From Nansenia antarctica (lineage: Eukaryota; Chordata; Actinopteri; Argentiniformes; Microstomatidae), in assembly GCA_963989245.1 (NCBI GenBank), contig OZ022351.1, forward strand, positions 21,744,789 to 21,808,788: a stretch of DNA of 64,000 nucleotides. The letters are read 5' to 3'. Below, piece after piece: positions 9,829-20,562 of this stretch (the stretch's first letter is position 1; each line of letters opens with the position of its first letter). The notes under the pieces were generated by a model, which saw only the letters and a list, made by a program, of their open reading frames with translations, was not told the DNA's origin and did no database searches. The translations under genes and the position numbers were made by a program.

Positions 9829-11467
9829 CTTAGAAAAAAAACAAGAAAGAACAGCAACAACATATTTTTACAATCTCAGAAAACTTTCCCCGCAGGAGGT
9901 ATAGAAATGTATACAATAGAAATTGTTCGATTTGCACAAGTACATTTTAAAGTTAACATACAGAATGTGAGGGCTGTGGAACTGTATTGTGGAGTTATTG
10001 TCCCTCCTCTGCAAAATAAATTCCACAGTGGAAAGTACTGCCTGCCTATACTATGTAACTGGAAGATATCCAAATACACCAGTGGGTTATGTAAAGCAGA
10101 TTTTTAATTTATTTATCTGAAGGTAGGGAGGGAACATTTCTGGGACATTTGTGTTTCAGCTTGGGAAAACTAAAGTATATTCAAATACATGTAATGCTGC
10201 TGTGGGAATGAAGCAGGGGAGACTGGTGGAGATAGTAATCAGAGGACAGGCTCAATGGAATGAATGGAATGAGGAATGGTATATATGGCTAGTTGATGAA
10301 TGCCATGATGGCTTCTCCAGTGCAATACTGGTCAGAATGGCGCCTTGTAAACAATGCATCCTACTGTATAGGGATAGAAACAGGCACAAATTCAATACAG
10401 GAAGGACCATGGGATAATATGAAATTGAACAATTTCTTTAACTCCAACAATTGAGACATCCTTCAAAGGTTCATCATGACTGAGTCAGCCTGTTGATTTC
10501 ACAGTCAATGTTATTGTCGTATTTGAGAAACCTACAGTGACTTTTGGCACCTGATGTTTCACTTAAGCATGCAGTCTATTGCAACCTTTTGCCAAAATGA
10601 AACATTTCACCCACTAAAACAAGGATTTAAAGACTAAAATGGCATCACTGGCAATAGAACATCATTATCATCATCATCATCATGTTTTTTTCAGCTAGAG
10701 AAAGTGATATTTCACTGGAGTGTGCTTGCCTTTAACAGTCCACTCCCCACAACTTAGGCCATTTAGTGTATAATTCAAAGATTACATCATAATGCACCAG
10801 GCTGAAACCTCCCTGATTGGCCTATATCAGGACCGGATAAACCCGTCTAGTGACCAGAACCATGCAGGAACACGTGATATGGGTGACATCACCTGGAATG
10901 TTCATCTACTGTACTACTGTTGTCCTGTACTCCATTTCACTGCACAACAGTACAGCAGACATATATAGTACTGTACTGTACATTATACAAGTTCTGAAGC
11001 TTTAAGTAGTACGGAACCAGAGCCATTTCTCTACAGTATTCTACTATACAGTACATCACTAAGAAATGGTTTCTCTGATTTAACTCTTGGTGGTAACTGA
11101 CCATTTAATTAAGCTTAACCGGCGCAACTTGCTTTTAGAAGAATTTCAGTGTTGTTTCAATATCATTGTTGACTTAAAAACATGTGGGATTTGGAATGAA
11201 CTGTTTTCTGAAGAAAAAAAAGAAAAAGAAGAAAAAACTACTGCAGGCCATGTTTTTCCCCCGAAGAAGAAAATAGAGGTTATATAACGTAAATAGATAC
11301 TAGTACAATAAATGTGAGAAAGTACCTTGTTATACCAGACGTCTATGTGTTATGATGCAGCGTCTGTCTGTCTCTCACACTCTCTGTCTCACATTCACTC
11401 TGTCAGCTGCATGCAAAGGTCTGCCTGGTGTTATTTACAGACGCAGCGGAAGTAATGGCAAACTCAC
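9829..11467 (-). other. Inferred 5' intron of the UGT5 gene
   Basis: On the minus strand a pyrimidine tract with AG at 9830-9829 precedes the coding exon. A GTCACG|GTGAGT donor lies at 11468/11467 in a CpG-containing stretch (about 11440-11560) that could be a non-coding first exon. Inside are one arm of a GGAGGCTGGTGGAG-type MITE (about 10212-10285), an (ATC)n run at 10665-10683, and otherwise nothing recognised. Confidence 0.3.
10212..10285 (+). mobile_element. One arm of a palindromic MITE
   Basis: AGGGGAGACTGGTGGAGATA, then GTAATCAGAGGACAGGCTCA and AATGGAATG match the left arms of the MITEs at 30673 and 47213. The second arm is missing. Confidence 0.6.
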
Positions 11468-12135
11468 CGTGACCGGTGAGACAAAGGCTGTCCCCAACTC
11501 TCGTACACGTCCCGCGGTGTGTCCTCTGAAATGTGATATTCCAGATGCACTAGTTTAGATGGTCTATGAACGGAATTACAGAGCTGTATGGTGGTGAGTA
11601 AGGTAGGGGAGGAATGTGGAAGATCCTGGGGGATCCTTTGTTTTTTGTTCCTCCTTCTTCATCTGACCTAAATCCTTGTTTTGGGCACACTAATGTGATC
11701 CAGAATTGGGGCACCCACGGTTTATTTTTTTATCCCTGTACACAGAACATTGTGTTCACATTGTGGTGAAATCATGCGGACTTGATACCAACAAAAAAGT
11801 GGTGCCAGTGAGCGACCAGTCATCTACCTGTTTTTAGATATAAAGCCTTTACAAACTCTCTCTTTCACATTGAAGCTTACGTACACTGTATCTGAGGTAT
11901 TTCCAAAGAGCACCATTCAAAAGGTTATTTCCATCGAATAACATCGGGTTTAATGTGTAACATAATATGTTATGTTATGTGGGCTATTACCACAATGATT
12001 TCCAGCACATCAGATTGCCATTTCTGAGGAGCAATGATAAGTGTTTGTATTTTGACCCATTTGATTGATAAAAGTTAGTAACCCTCATCACTAAGATACT
12101 AGGATACAAGTAGTTCAGCCAATGAGAGAGACATT
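11468..12135. other. Intergenic; candidate UGT5 promoter/first exon side
   Basis: The segment 11420-11530 is richer in CpG than its surroundings and carries the candidate minus-strand donor noted for UGT5. From about 11560 to 12135 I see no gene or clear repeat. Confidence 0.25.
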
Positions 12136-12360
12136 CACTCCACCTTGGTCTTCCTCTTGGAGCTCCTGCACCACACCAGGCTGCAGATCGAGACCGTGGC
12201 CCAGAGAAGGGCCCCGCTGAGGGCAAGGAGCAGCACTGCCACATCCAGGCTGTGGTAGGAGTACCAGGGCAGGATGGAGGCCTCAGTGCTGCTCAGATGA
12301 GCTGGCCCTTTCTTCCTCAAGACATACTCAATCCACAGGGTGGCGCTGGTCAGCTCTGTT
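12136..12360 (-). pseudogene. Truncated UGT5 copy (C-terminal tail only)
   Basis: The minus strand encodes ATLWIEYVLRKKGPAHL, then LPWYSYHSLDVAVLLLAL and the end SSKRKTKVE plus stop. This parallels the last roughly 70 residues of the neighbouring intact UGT5, and the DNA is similar over about 220 bases. All of the N-terminal donor- and acceptor-binding domains are absent. Upstream of about 12360 the frame runs into unrelated sequence and then a Tc1 relic. It is best read as the remnant of a tandem UGT5 duplicate. Confidence 0.85.
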
Positions 12361-12479
12361 TCTGTAGGAGGGCTTAAACACCCCCCACCCTCCGCCCCAC
12401 AGCCTCTAACGCCCCCAGACACATCCCTAAAGGATTGTGGTGCTTTTCTTTGAAGCGAGAGGTCACAGTAAATATGATT

Positions 12480-12845
12480 CTGGAGAATGTACACTCCTGG
12501 TGGAGGTGATGTAATGGTGTGGGGAATGTTTTCTTGGCTTGACTTTGGACCCGTTAATACCAATCAATCAACGCTTGAATGCCACAGCCTATTTGAGTAT
12601 TGTTGCTGACCATGTGCATCCCTTCATGGACACAATGTACCCAACTTCTAATGGCTAGTTCCAGTATGATAATGCACCATGTCACAAAGCAAAAGTTGTT
12701 TTTCATGAACATGACAATGAGTTCAGTGTTCTTCAGTGGCCTTCCCAGTCACTGGACTTGAATCCAGTAGAACACCTTTGGGATGTGGTAGAATGGGAGA
12801 TTCACAGCTTGAAAGTGCACCTGAAAAATCTTAAAACCTCTTCTT
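12480..12845 (+). mobile_element. Tc1-like transposase fragment
   Basis: In shifting frames it reads GGDVMVWGMF, then after a gap YDNAPCHKAK, HDNEF and QWPSQSPDLNPVEHLWDVVE. These contain the second and third acidic residues of the DDE-type catalytic triad (the D of YDNAP and the E of VEHLW). The first part and both terminal repeats are missing. It is the same family as the inverted copy at 50361-50925, with long matching stretches. Confidence 0.85.
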
Positions 12846-13975
12846 ATCCACCTCATTTTTCTGGTTTTCTGCTCGAAATGACATGCCCACAGTGAATATA
12901 GAATATCTCCATTCTCCACAATCACAAGGGCCTTCATAATGATCTTGTTATCAAATGAAAGCTAACACCTGTCCTGTGGGGTGGCTGTAGAAGTGTCATA
13001 ATCAAAATCTATGTTACTGTGTCAGAGTAAATAGAGCTAGAACATTATAAAACATCTCAAATTCAGTCTCTGCCTAAAAAAACAACAGCTTTTACAGTGA
13101 ATATCACCTTGGAAACCTGATAACCAAGCCCAAATCATCTAGGAATCAGTACTCCAGGGTCTTATTAGTACTTGTGCCAAAGTCGATGCTAGTAATGTGA
13201 GCAAATGCAACTTTGTACCTGTTTTAGTACAGGTATGTTTAGGTGGACACCTATATGTTTAGGCCATTTGGAGATATTTTGGCACCATCTTTGACCTTTG
13301 ACCTTTCTCATGTATCAGATTTATTTTTTATTCAATTCATTTTTTAGGATTTTTTTGGGTTGGCCGACCAATGGTATGGAAATTCGGCGTTGAAACCGGA
13401 CATGACACATTCTCCAGTTGGAGAAAACTGGAAGTGACTTCGGCCGTGTTTACCGTCTCGGAAACATAATGGTGGCATCGTATAGCATGCAAAGTTGTGA
13501 AAAAAAATGTGATATCGATGAAGAGAATTGATCGAGGTAAGCTCTTTATATCACTTCGGATCCACCTGTGGGTCCGTTGGATCGAATGTTTCCAACATCT
13601 CATGTTCGGTGAGTGTATGTTACGGTACATGTAATTACACATACACGCTATCAGTGAACGCAGTTTCAAGGAAATGCAATTTTGATGCCCTAGAACCCGC
13701 TAATAAACGGTAGTGTCACTTTGTGATCAGATTACCAAAACCCAAAAAAACAGTTGCCAGTTTCGACTATATCAGGGGTGCTCATTGTTCAATCTTTTTT
13801 TAACCAAGATATTTTCAAGTAGCCAGCCTGCTAAAGATCGCCACCAGCCTCGCGAATCATATAAATCATATAAACCAGCAAAGTAAATTTAAAAATGATA
13901 TCTTACCTTTACTTGAAAACGAGGTCCATTCGCCTCTCCTTGCGAATGAACACCTCTGTCACTTTAGTGTAGAAG
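12846..13975. other. No gene recognised
   Basis: Low-complexity T/A stretches and unique-looking sequence. A minus-strand ORF at 13337-13669 shows no domain I recognise and no coding bias, so it is not called. Confidence 0.4.
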
Positions 13976-14521
13976 TCACTCGCCTGTTGCAGTTTTGAAA
14001 GTCTCTCTTTTTCGATTTCCCCGAAATGATACTTCTTGCTTAGCTAGGAAGCAGGTGGCATCTATTAATTTGTTTAGAATATCTCTATTCTCTTTTACCT
14101 TTTGGTTGTGAATTTCTGTGGCCAGTCTCGTCTGCTCATCCAGAGCTGAGTCGATGCGCGTCGTGGTGCCAAAGGTTTTCAGGGCTACTTGGCTTCTGAT
14201 GTGTGTTGCCGTCTTCTCGTGTTTATTGAGCGCGTTGGTAAGATTGTTAAGGTCCTCGTAGCCTTTCTGAATCCACACACTATAACCTGTAGAAAACAGT
14301 GTACAGGAGTAGCAAAAGAGGCGATTGGTCTCTGCACAGCCACATAGCCATTTCTTCCGCTCATACCAGACTTGTTGGAACCCCCTAGCGACTCTCCCTT
14401 TCTGGGTGTGCAGATCGTTGAGCGGTGGCTTTGGCCGGCCTTTAGCCAGTAGTTCTGTTTTTGCAGTCCAGCCCAGTCTACAAAATCCCTTTAGGTCGCT
14501 GACACTGACAGTAATGTCCAT
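13976..14521 (-). pseudogene. hAT-type transposase N-terminal fragment (TTF/ZMYM1-like zinc finger)
   Basis: A 181-codon minus ORF contains a Trp-Leu-Cys-Gly-Cys start (KKWLCGCAETNRLFCYSCTL), then STGYSVWIQKGYEDLNNL and NALNKHEKTATH. This is the C-C-H arrangement of the TTF-type zinc finger found in ZMYM1-like, hAT-derived proteins. After ATCFLAKQEVSFRGN the expected continuation is lost and the frame ends. It is a transposon fragment rather than a host gene. Terminal repeats could not be fixed. Confidence 0.7.
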
Positions 14522-15164
14522 ATTCGCAAGTTATCCTTTGTTTGAGCTAGCATAAACTATTCTGCCGGGAAGAGCAGAATAGTGTGAACTTGATGAACTT
14601 GTGACCTTGTGAACATGAAAATGATAGCCAATCAGTAGCTCTTATCGGAATGAAAGAACTACTCTGATTGGCTGAAAGCATGCTTACCCTGGTCACGTTA
14701 CACAGCGGGCTGAGGCATCGAAAAAAAAAAAAGAGGACATTTTCACGCATTCGAATGTACGCAAGGGAAAGCAAAGAGAGGAGTGCTTGCAGAGTAGGAA
14801 GTGCTTTACTCCTACAGGTGGCGCTAAAAATGCAACATCAAAATGAATGACTCCTGCTGCCCTGGGACCTAAAATACGACTCTTTGAATGAAAACAAACA
14901 AACGGTTACAAGCACTTTTATTTTAATTTTCACGTTTTTTTTTTTTCTTTTCTTTTTTCGTTGGGTAAGCACTGCTTACCCTGCTTATATGGACGGCACG
15001 TCCCTGGGCAGCACCCTATGGCGGCTTTAAGATAACAATGTAGGAGTATTATCTATTCATACGGTGTCAATGAATCACACTGGTAATGTGCATGATTAAG
15101 TCCAACTGTGAAATAAGAAAAGACAAGGAATACAACAGATTAAATGCAACACAAACAAACACAT
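14522..15164. other. No gene recognised
   Basis: Includes A-rich (about 14720-14731) and T-rich (about 14928-14957) runs. Two copies of a GTAAGCANNGCTTACCCTG-like motif (near 14682 and 14965) suggest decayed transposon ends, but no element could be delimited. Confidence 0.35.
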
Positions 15165-15268
15165 TCAGTGGATCATGTAGGTGAGCTTCTGGGTCTTCCT
15201 GGATGTCTTCTTGAAGGGGTTACACAGGCCCTTGCTGACAGCTGATGCCCTCCTCCTGAAGATGGTCG
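15165..15268 (-). CDS. Unidentified terminal coding exon
   Basis: On the minus strand a strong pyrimidine tract, CTCCCTCCTGTCTCTAG, ends at 15269. The frame after it reads through ATIFRRRASAVSKGL, CNPFKKTSRKT and QKLTYMIH to a TGA at 15167-15165. The exon begins in phase (one base from the previous exon plus CG). The peptide is basic with one cysteine. Third-position composition (many C/G) differs from the AT-rich flanks, which suggests coding. I do not recognise the gene, and no upstream exon is evident on this strand within the window. Confidence 0.5.
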
Positions 15269-15269
15269 C

Positions 15270-15425
15270 TAGAGACAGGAGGGAGAGGGAGAAAGGAGAG
15301 AGGAAAGAGGAAGGGAGAAGGAGAGGGTGAGTAGGAAGAGAGAGAGAGGGGGAGGTGGAGGAGGGGAGAGGAAGGTGAAGAAAGAGGGATAGAGGGGGAG
15401 AGAGAGAGAGAGAGAGAGAGTTAAA
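15270..15425 (-). repeat. GA-rich (minus: CT-rich) low-complexity tract
   Basis: Imperfect GAGAGG-type repeats grade into a clean (GA)n at about 15399-15420. On the minus strand this forms the extended pyrimidine tract in front of the unidentified terminal exon. Confidence 0.85.
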
Positions 15426-15650
15426 ACTCAAGACAGAATTCATGTTCTACAAGGATTACATTTTGTCTAACCCCATTATCAAACCTTCATAGTTAGAGAA
15501 AAGAGAATAATAACGATGTTGGGGCTTGAGTCGAAAGATTGAAGCAATTATAAGCCTTCAACAATTACCAAGGCACTACTTTTGTGCTTTGATATAAATT
15601 GTCTTACCAACGACACGTTTGTCCACGTTTGCATAGTTGTTGATACTGCA

Positions 15651-15664
15651 GTTACCATAGTAAC
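15651..15664. promoter_or_regulatory. RFX X-box-like palindrome
   Basis: GTTACCATAGTAAC matches the two-half-site form of the RFX X-box (GTTRCC spaced RGYAAC). An identical 14-mer lies at 42403-42416. Function is inferred from the motif only. Confidence 0.4.
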
Positions 15665-16135
15665 TAGAGGTATGTTTAAATTAAATGTAATCTGTGACTG
15701 TTAGGGTTAGATTGGATTAAGCAAACAATTAATCAAACAATTGTTACCTCTGAACTGGCAGCTTCTGCCAATGCAGTTTCTTGAAGGCCACATAGGTAGA
15801 ACTATCACTCTCCCTGCCCCATATCTAAATGGCCTAATCGCCATCTACTGCCTTCATTATAGAAATGTTACGTTCTGGTTGGCAGAATGGATCTCAGCCT
15901 GTCTCCTGTCATTACCCAGTGATGCCCAGTAGGGGGCAGGCTGGCATCACAGAAAATAAGGCTCACCATTGTAATGTGTGACACGGCTGTTTTCACGGCT
16001 ATTTGGGAGAATAAAACAAGGAGTAGTTATTTAGCATATATCACACATTCAAGAAATTAGCACTATGCTGTTTAACATGCAAATGTTATATAGAAAATCA
16101 ATGAATATGGTATAATCGGATTAATCATTCACATA

Positions 16136-16560
16136 CATACAGTATTCAACTGGTCCATTCCCCCCTTAGAGAGAGATCGTGGAGGGTGGAGGGTCTCTGT
16201 GACAGCAAAGAGAGCAGTCTCAGTAGAGTGCCTAGCCTTGAAGCCAGATTGGTGTGGGTCAAGGAGGTTCTCTAAGAGATAGTGAGACAGTTGGTTAGAT
16301 ACAAGGGGTTTAGATAAGAAGGAGAGGAGGGATGTAGTTGTGGGCAGAAGACGGGTCAAGAGTTGGTTTCTTGAGAAGAGGCTTGAGGTCTTTAGAAGGG
16401 ACTGTTAAGATGTAGCCTGAAGAGATGGGTCTTCAATCTACGGAGAAAGATAAGTAGTGACTCTGCAGTCCTGACAACAGTGGGCACCAGGACAGTGAAA
16501 AGTTGTGACCGAGTAGTGCGACTGCTGCATTCACGTACAGGCTGTGGTGCCAGGTGGCCA
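16136..16560 (-). mobile_element. L2-like LINE fragment
   Basis: The minus strand encodes SHYLLENLLDPHQSGFKARHSTETALFAVTETL-type reverse-transcriptase sequence (read in short parts: DPHQSGF, ARHSTETAL). Further down it matches the segment near 59760 (CGACTGCTGCAT, GTGGTGCCAG, GGCCAGC). It is a rearranged piece of the family present near full length at 59545-62480. It ends about 45 bases before the xylb exon. Confidence 0.8.
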
Positions 16561-16605
16561 GCTGAGCCATTACCTCTACTCATCTACTCTCTCTGATCTC
16601 CTCAG

Positions 16606-16687
16606 GGTCATGTCTCCTCCTACTATGTCAGTCGCTATGGGTTCCCTGACGACTGCAGCGTGGTGGCGTTCACAGGAGACAACCCAG
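16606..16687 (+). CDS. xylb: xylb exon a (SSYYVSRYGF...FTGDNP)
   Basis: An 82-base exon lies between CTCTGATCTCCTCAG and GTAAAG. It encodes GHVSSYYVSRYGFPDDC then SVVAFTGDNP plus one base (phase 1). Human XYLB has a closely similar stretch ending in the same FTGDNP. The reading frame is intact. Only 45 bases separate it from the upstream LINE fragment. Confidence 0.88.
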
Positions 16688-17099
16688 GTAAAGCCTTTGT
16701 CCCACTGGGTTGGCTTCTCTCTCTGTCAGGCCATGTTGGCTATGCCTGCCATTCTACCATGTCGCCACTGGGTGGCAGTAGTTGATTATCGATACTGGTT
16801 GTGTGTTGGTCCCATTGAGAACATTGGTCACATGACAACACCCTCTTATCTATGAACCCGATGAACACAGAGCTGGGCTTCATCTCAATAGTGTTACCTG
16901 GCCTCCTCTCCTCCTTTTCTTCCCTCCATCTGCACTGACCTGGAAGAACAAGCTGGGTGAACACAAATGCCCACTGGCCTCCATGTTGCCTTCACACCTG
17001 TCCCTTGTTCTCAGATGGGTGCAGGTGAAGGAGAGGAGAAGAGGAGAGGAAGGCACATTAGAGTATAGAGATTGACCCGACAATCAGTGCTGGCTGACA

Positions 17100-17512
17100 G
17101 CAGACAATCAGAATCAGAATCAGAATCAGAATCAGAATTGCTTTTATCACATCTAATGTACGGGTACACAGAGTAATATTTTTGGGTTCGGGTTCATTCG
17201 GCCTTGGCATTGCAGTAGAATACAAAATCAATAATAAAATAAAATACAGGATATACGTAAAAACAACAATCACAATCAACAATAGCAGTGGTAGCGTCAG
17301 TATTAGCAACAGAATGCAAATCAACAATAATAGAATAAAGTAATAGCAGCAGAATGCAAATCAGCATATCAACATTATTAATGTAATCGTCATTGCAGGA
17401 AGTTCAAGTAATAGACAGGTTGAGCAAAAAATGCTGTGCAGGTTGCAGTGAGATATAACACACAGAAATCAGCGTATCAACATTATTAATGTAATCATCA
17501 TTACAGTGCAGA
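17100..17512 (+). repeat. LINE-tail-like repeat with ~105-bp internal duplication
   Basis: Begins with an (AATCAG)n run at 17106-17141 leading into GCTTTTATC. Downstream, AATCAGCATATCAACATTAT and TAATGTAATCGTCATT (17358-17396) recur as AATCAGCGTATCAACATTAT and TAATGTAATCATCATT (17466-17504). This is a local tandem duplication inside an intron of xylb. Confidence 0.65.
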
Positions 17513-17701
17513 CAGCGGCCCTGCCTGCCTGTGTGGTGGGTGGAGGGACACTCGCCGTAGTTCAGTTAAAGCCTCCAGCTGAGAGTGAACATGACGTGAC
17601 CCTGCCATAGGCTCTGCTCTGCAGCCTCATCTGCATAAAAGGCTCTTTACGGCCAATAAAAACACAGGCGACGCCCATATCGCGGGTGTGAGTCGCAGCG
17701 G

Positions 17702-17752
17702 GATATTTTAGATCACAGGATGAAGACTGCTTCATCCTGTGGTCTAAAATAT
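17702..17752. repeat. Short perfect-type hairpin
   Basis: Arms ATATTTTAGATCACAGGATG+AAG and CTTCATCCTGTGGTCTAAAA+TAT are complementary over 23 bases with one mismatch and a 4-base loop. The loop is too small for a typical microRNA precursor. Confidence 0.7.
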
Positions 17753-18253
17753 ATATTTTAATAATACTAAAAAAATATCCCTACATAAACCCTGTTGTGT
17801 TGCTGTTTTCTTCCAATATCCACAGCATACTGTACTACTTGAAGCAATGTATTGACAATTAAATGGTGTTCGTGTGAAATAGCTGATGTTCTAATCGAAA
17901 TTTGAGCATGGCTGTGTTCGGAATAGTATACTAGCATACTGCATACTAGCATACTCAATGAGTATATACTGCATACTGCCTACTACATTCATAATAAGTA
18001 TGCGAAAACCAGCCGACCGTTTACACAGTATGCATACTGCCTCCCAGAATGCATTTCGCCGGGAGCGGGGGGGATTTAAACCTCCATTTTAAACCTCCAT
18101 TGGCTAAAAGGTGTAATTTTGGCTTTACAAGTGTTAACAGTTTTAATATGTTTTCAGGCGAGAAAGTAACCACATATATTCCCAAAATGTGTCCAGTTTA
18201 TCAAAATAACCTGTTTATATATCTGATTTCGTCTTCTGTTCCTAGCTACATTA

Positions 18254-18391
18254 CGGCTGTGTTCGTAAATTCGCCCTGGAAATCTGATCAGCACTCATGG
18301 GAATGCCTCTTGTCTAATCAAATTACCTGGTCCCTTTATGACGTTGAACCCAGTGTGCGCTCCGGCGCTCTCAGAGCGAATTTATGAACGC
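18254..18391. mobile_element. Foldback MITE inside the large TIR element
   Basis: The left end GTGTTCGTAAATTCGCCCTG pairs with the inverted right end GTGCGTTCATAAATTCGCTC. The form resembles hAT-type CAGGGTGCGTTCATAAATTC ends. No clean target duplication is visible. Confidence 0.5.
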
Positions 18392-18626
18392 ACCCTGCGT
18401 TGCTTACATACGTTGCTTACTTACGGAGTTCGACAGAAACATTGTAAAATGATTTGGGGGGCCAATATCTTTAGCTAGCTCAAGTAACTAGCTTACTATA
18501 TTGTTGTCTTAACAGTTGGTAAAATAACATGATTAAAATAAATATATATGAGCAATAACATATCGTGGGCTTGCTGCAGCAAGCACTACAACCAACTTGT
18601 CCTTCTGAAGCTACAATACTGGGATC

Positions 18627-19885
18627 CAGGGGCGGCGCTAGGGGGTGGCTACTGGGGCTCAAGCCCCGGATGTTTTCTGAAAAGCCCCGAATGTTTTACT
18701 TAAAAAAAAAAAAAAAAAAAAAAACTCTCGTGAGTAACGTGCAGTACCGGAGTCCAACAGAGAGGCAGCAGCTGCGCGACATTAGCCTGCATACTGCGTA
18801 GCCTACCCTGCCCTGAAGAAGAAGTGATCTCAATCAGTGCCTGACTTGCAAAAGTGTAAGGATGGATATCCGAAAGTTGTTTTCAACAAAACAAGCGCCA
18901 AGAACTGTTGCAGCAGCCGTATCAGCAGCTGACAACAATGACATCACCAGCAGTGATGACATAGATGATGTTTCAGGTTTGTGAATCTTATTAGAAAGGT
19001 GACTGACTCACTGACACTACTTTTCCGGTTTGCTAATGCTAGCTGGCTATCATAACATAACGTTATGTTATAATGAAAATGAAACATAGCAAGGTACTGT
19101 TCCGGTACATGGTAAGAAATCAAACAAAGGATAATACTTATGGAATGGAATGGAATGGAATGGAATGGACTTTATTTGAAAAACAGATGGAATGAAGTGG
19201 TTATTCACTTTATACAAATAAAGTGAATAACAGGCTGATAGTCTTTGATATCTGCACTCTGGTTGACTGAGTAACAAGTGAAAAAGAATGATGTAACGTT
19301 AATGTTACAGCTAGTAAACATGGAGTAACCACATTAAGTATGCCCTTATGGTAGTATGTATGTATACAGAACATGACTCAAATCTATCCTAAGATGTAAC
19401 GCTAACTAACTAAGTTTGTTTAATGTCCCAGGGGGGATTTGATTTCACAGTACCATACTGTGAATTTACTGTGAAAATACTGTGTATTTGATTACACAGG
19501 CCAACAATACATGTAATATATCGTCATATAACACAGGACAAGACTCTAAATACAATAAGTGGTGAGCACAGAGTCTGCCCTGATATACATACTGTAACAT
19601 AACTAGCCTCAGCCCATCAATTATGTAATTCTATACAAATATAAATGATGGTGACTGGCAGGGGGAGCTACGTGTGCTGACCTCCCTCTGTGCCCAGAAC
19701 CACCACAATTAGTTTGCTTCATTAAAGGGTGTGAATGTATATGTGTTCTCCAGTGCCTTTTGTCCGCTTTAAGGTGGTGGTAAGTTGAAGGTTGAAGGCA
19801 AAATTTTCCGGCGCGCTCTGCGCGCACATTATATTCTCCCTCTGGGCTAAGCCCCGGATCTCCTACGATCCTAAATCCGCCCCTG
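18627..19885. mobile_element. hAT element with perfect 8-bp target duplication
   Basis: The element starts CAGGGGCGG at 18627 and ends CCGCCCCTG at 19885 (inverted termini). It is flanked by CTGGGATC at 18619-18626 and CTGGGATC at 19886-19893. An 8-bp duplication and CAGGG-type ends are diagnostic of hAT transposons. At 1,259 bp it is shorter than autonomous copies and carries only an N-terminal transposase exon. It includes a poly-A tract (18700-18724) and a (GGAAT)n run at 19142-19168. Confidence 0.9.
18862..18984 (+). pseudogene. hAT/ZMYM1-like transposase first exon
   Basis: An ORF MDIRKLFSTKQAPRT followed by an Ala-rich and then Asp/Ser-rich stretch (DDIDDVSG) ends at a CAG|GTTTGT donor-like site (18976/18977), with a stop shortly after. 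MDIRxxF starts are typical of hAT-derived ZMYM1-like proteins. The remaining exons are missing from this deleted copy. Confidence 0.6.
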
Positions 19886-20258
19886 CTGGGATCATTCGTG
19901 ATTGGGCTACAAGCAGTCAAATACTAGGCGAACATGTGTGTAAGACAAATAAACTTGGATTTCATGCATTTCAAGTGGCATATTTGTAATCATGACGACG
20001 TAGCCTTGTCTAAGAATGCATTTCACCATGTTAATTCCCAGTATAGTGAAAATACCACCGCTCATCCGTGATCAGACTTAGCTGGGGTGCTGCAGCTGAA
20101 GAGTATCAAATAGAGTGCAAAAAAGCAGCATCTGCACACTCAAATCTGTGCAAAAACAATGTTTATTGCAAGCTTTCGGTCCCCAGGCTATCGGACAATG
20201 TAAACAACAGCTGTATGACAAGTTTGTATGACGCAGTTTGACAAGGCTGAAAGCACAT

Positions 20259-20358
20259 AGGGTTGCCAGATGGGATTTACAATTTACAGCCTAAACTTTC
20301 TATAACCTCTAAATCCAGTAGCCCATTCGGCGATAACCTGCCCCATCTGGCAACCCTG
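20259..20358. mobile_element. 100-bp foldback MITE
   Basis: AGGGTTGCCAGATGGG at the left is the inverse of CCCATCTGGCAACCCT at the right. It lies within the right portion of the large TIR element. Confidence 0.75.
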
Positions 20359-20562
20359 GACGCACAATGCATTTTGGGGAAGCAGTACTCCAGAAGTGTA
20401 CAGTCGTATCACACTTAAATTATTCAGAAAATATAGTATATATACTCAATTTCTCACATACTCAAATCTCGCATACTGTACAGTGTGAACACTCTCGCAT
20501 ACTCAAATCTACGTCATATCTAGTATGAGTAGTATGCTAGTATGCTATTCCGAACACAGCCC

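Larger units (their letters stand above)
17910..20562. mobile_element. Large TIR element (ISL2EU/IS4EU-like), host to nested insertions
   Basis: The left end is GGCTGTGTTCGGAATAGTAT and the right end, inverted, is GGGCTGTGTTCGGAATAGCA. Both continue with ACTAGCATACT. Both ends are flanked by AT (17908-17909 and 20563-20564), compatible with a 2-bp target duplication. Termini of this GGCTGTGTTCGGAAT type resemble fish ISL2EU/IS4EU elements as I remember them. No transposase is visible. About half of its length is accounted for by the hAT at 18627-19885. Confidence 0.65.

Noticed and set aside
8316..9833. Plus-strand ORFs up to 218 codons opposite UGT5
   Set aside because: They are antisense shadows of a GC-rich coding exon.
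13337..13669. 110-codon minus ORF
   Set aside because: It has no recognisable domain, no splice context and an AT-rich random composition.
17635..17670. Histone 3' stem-loop
   Set aside because: GGCTCTTTACGGCC departs from the conserved stem-loop and no histone ORF lies upstream.
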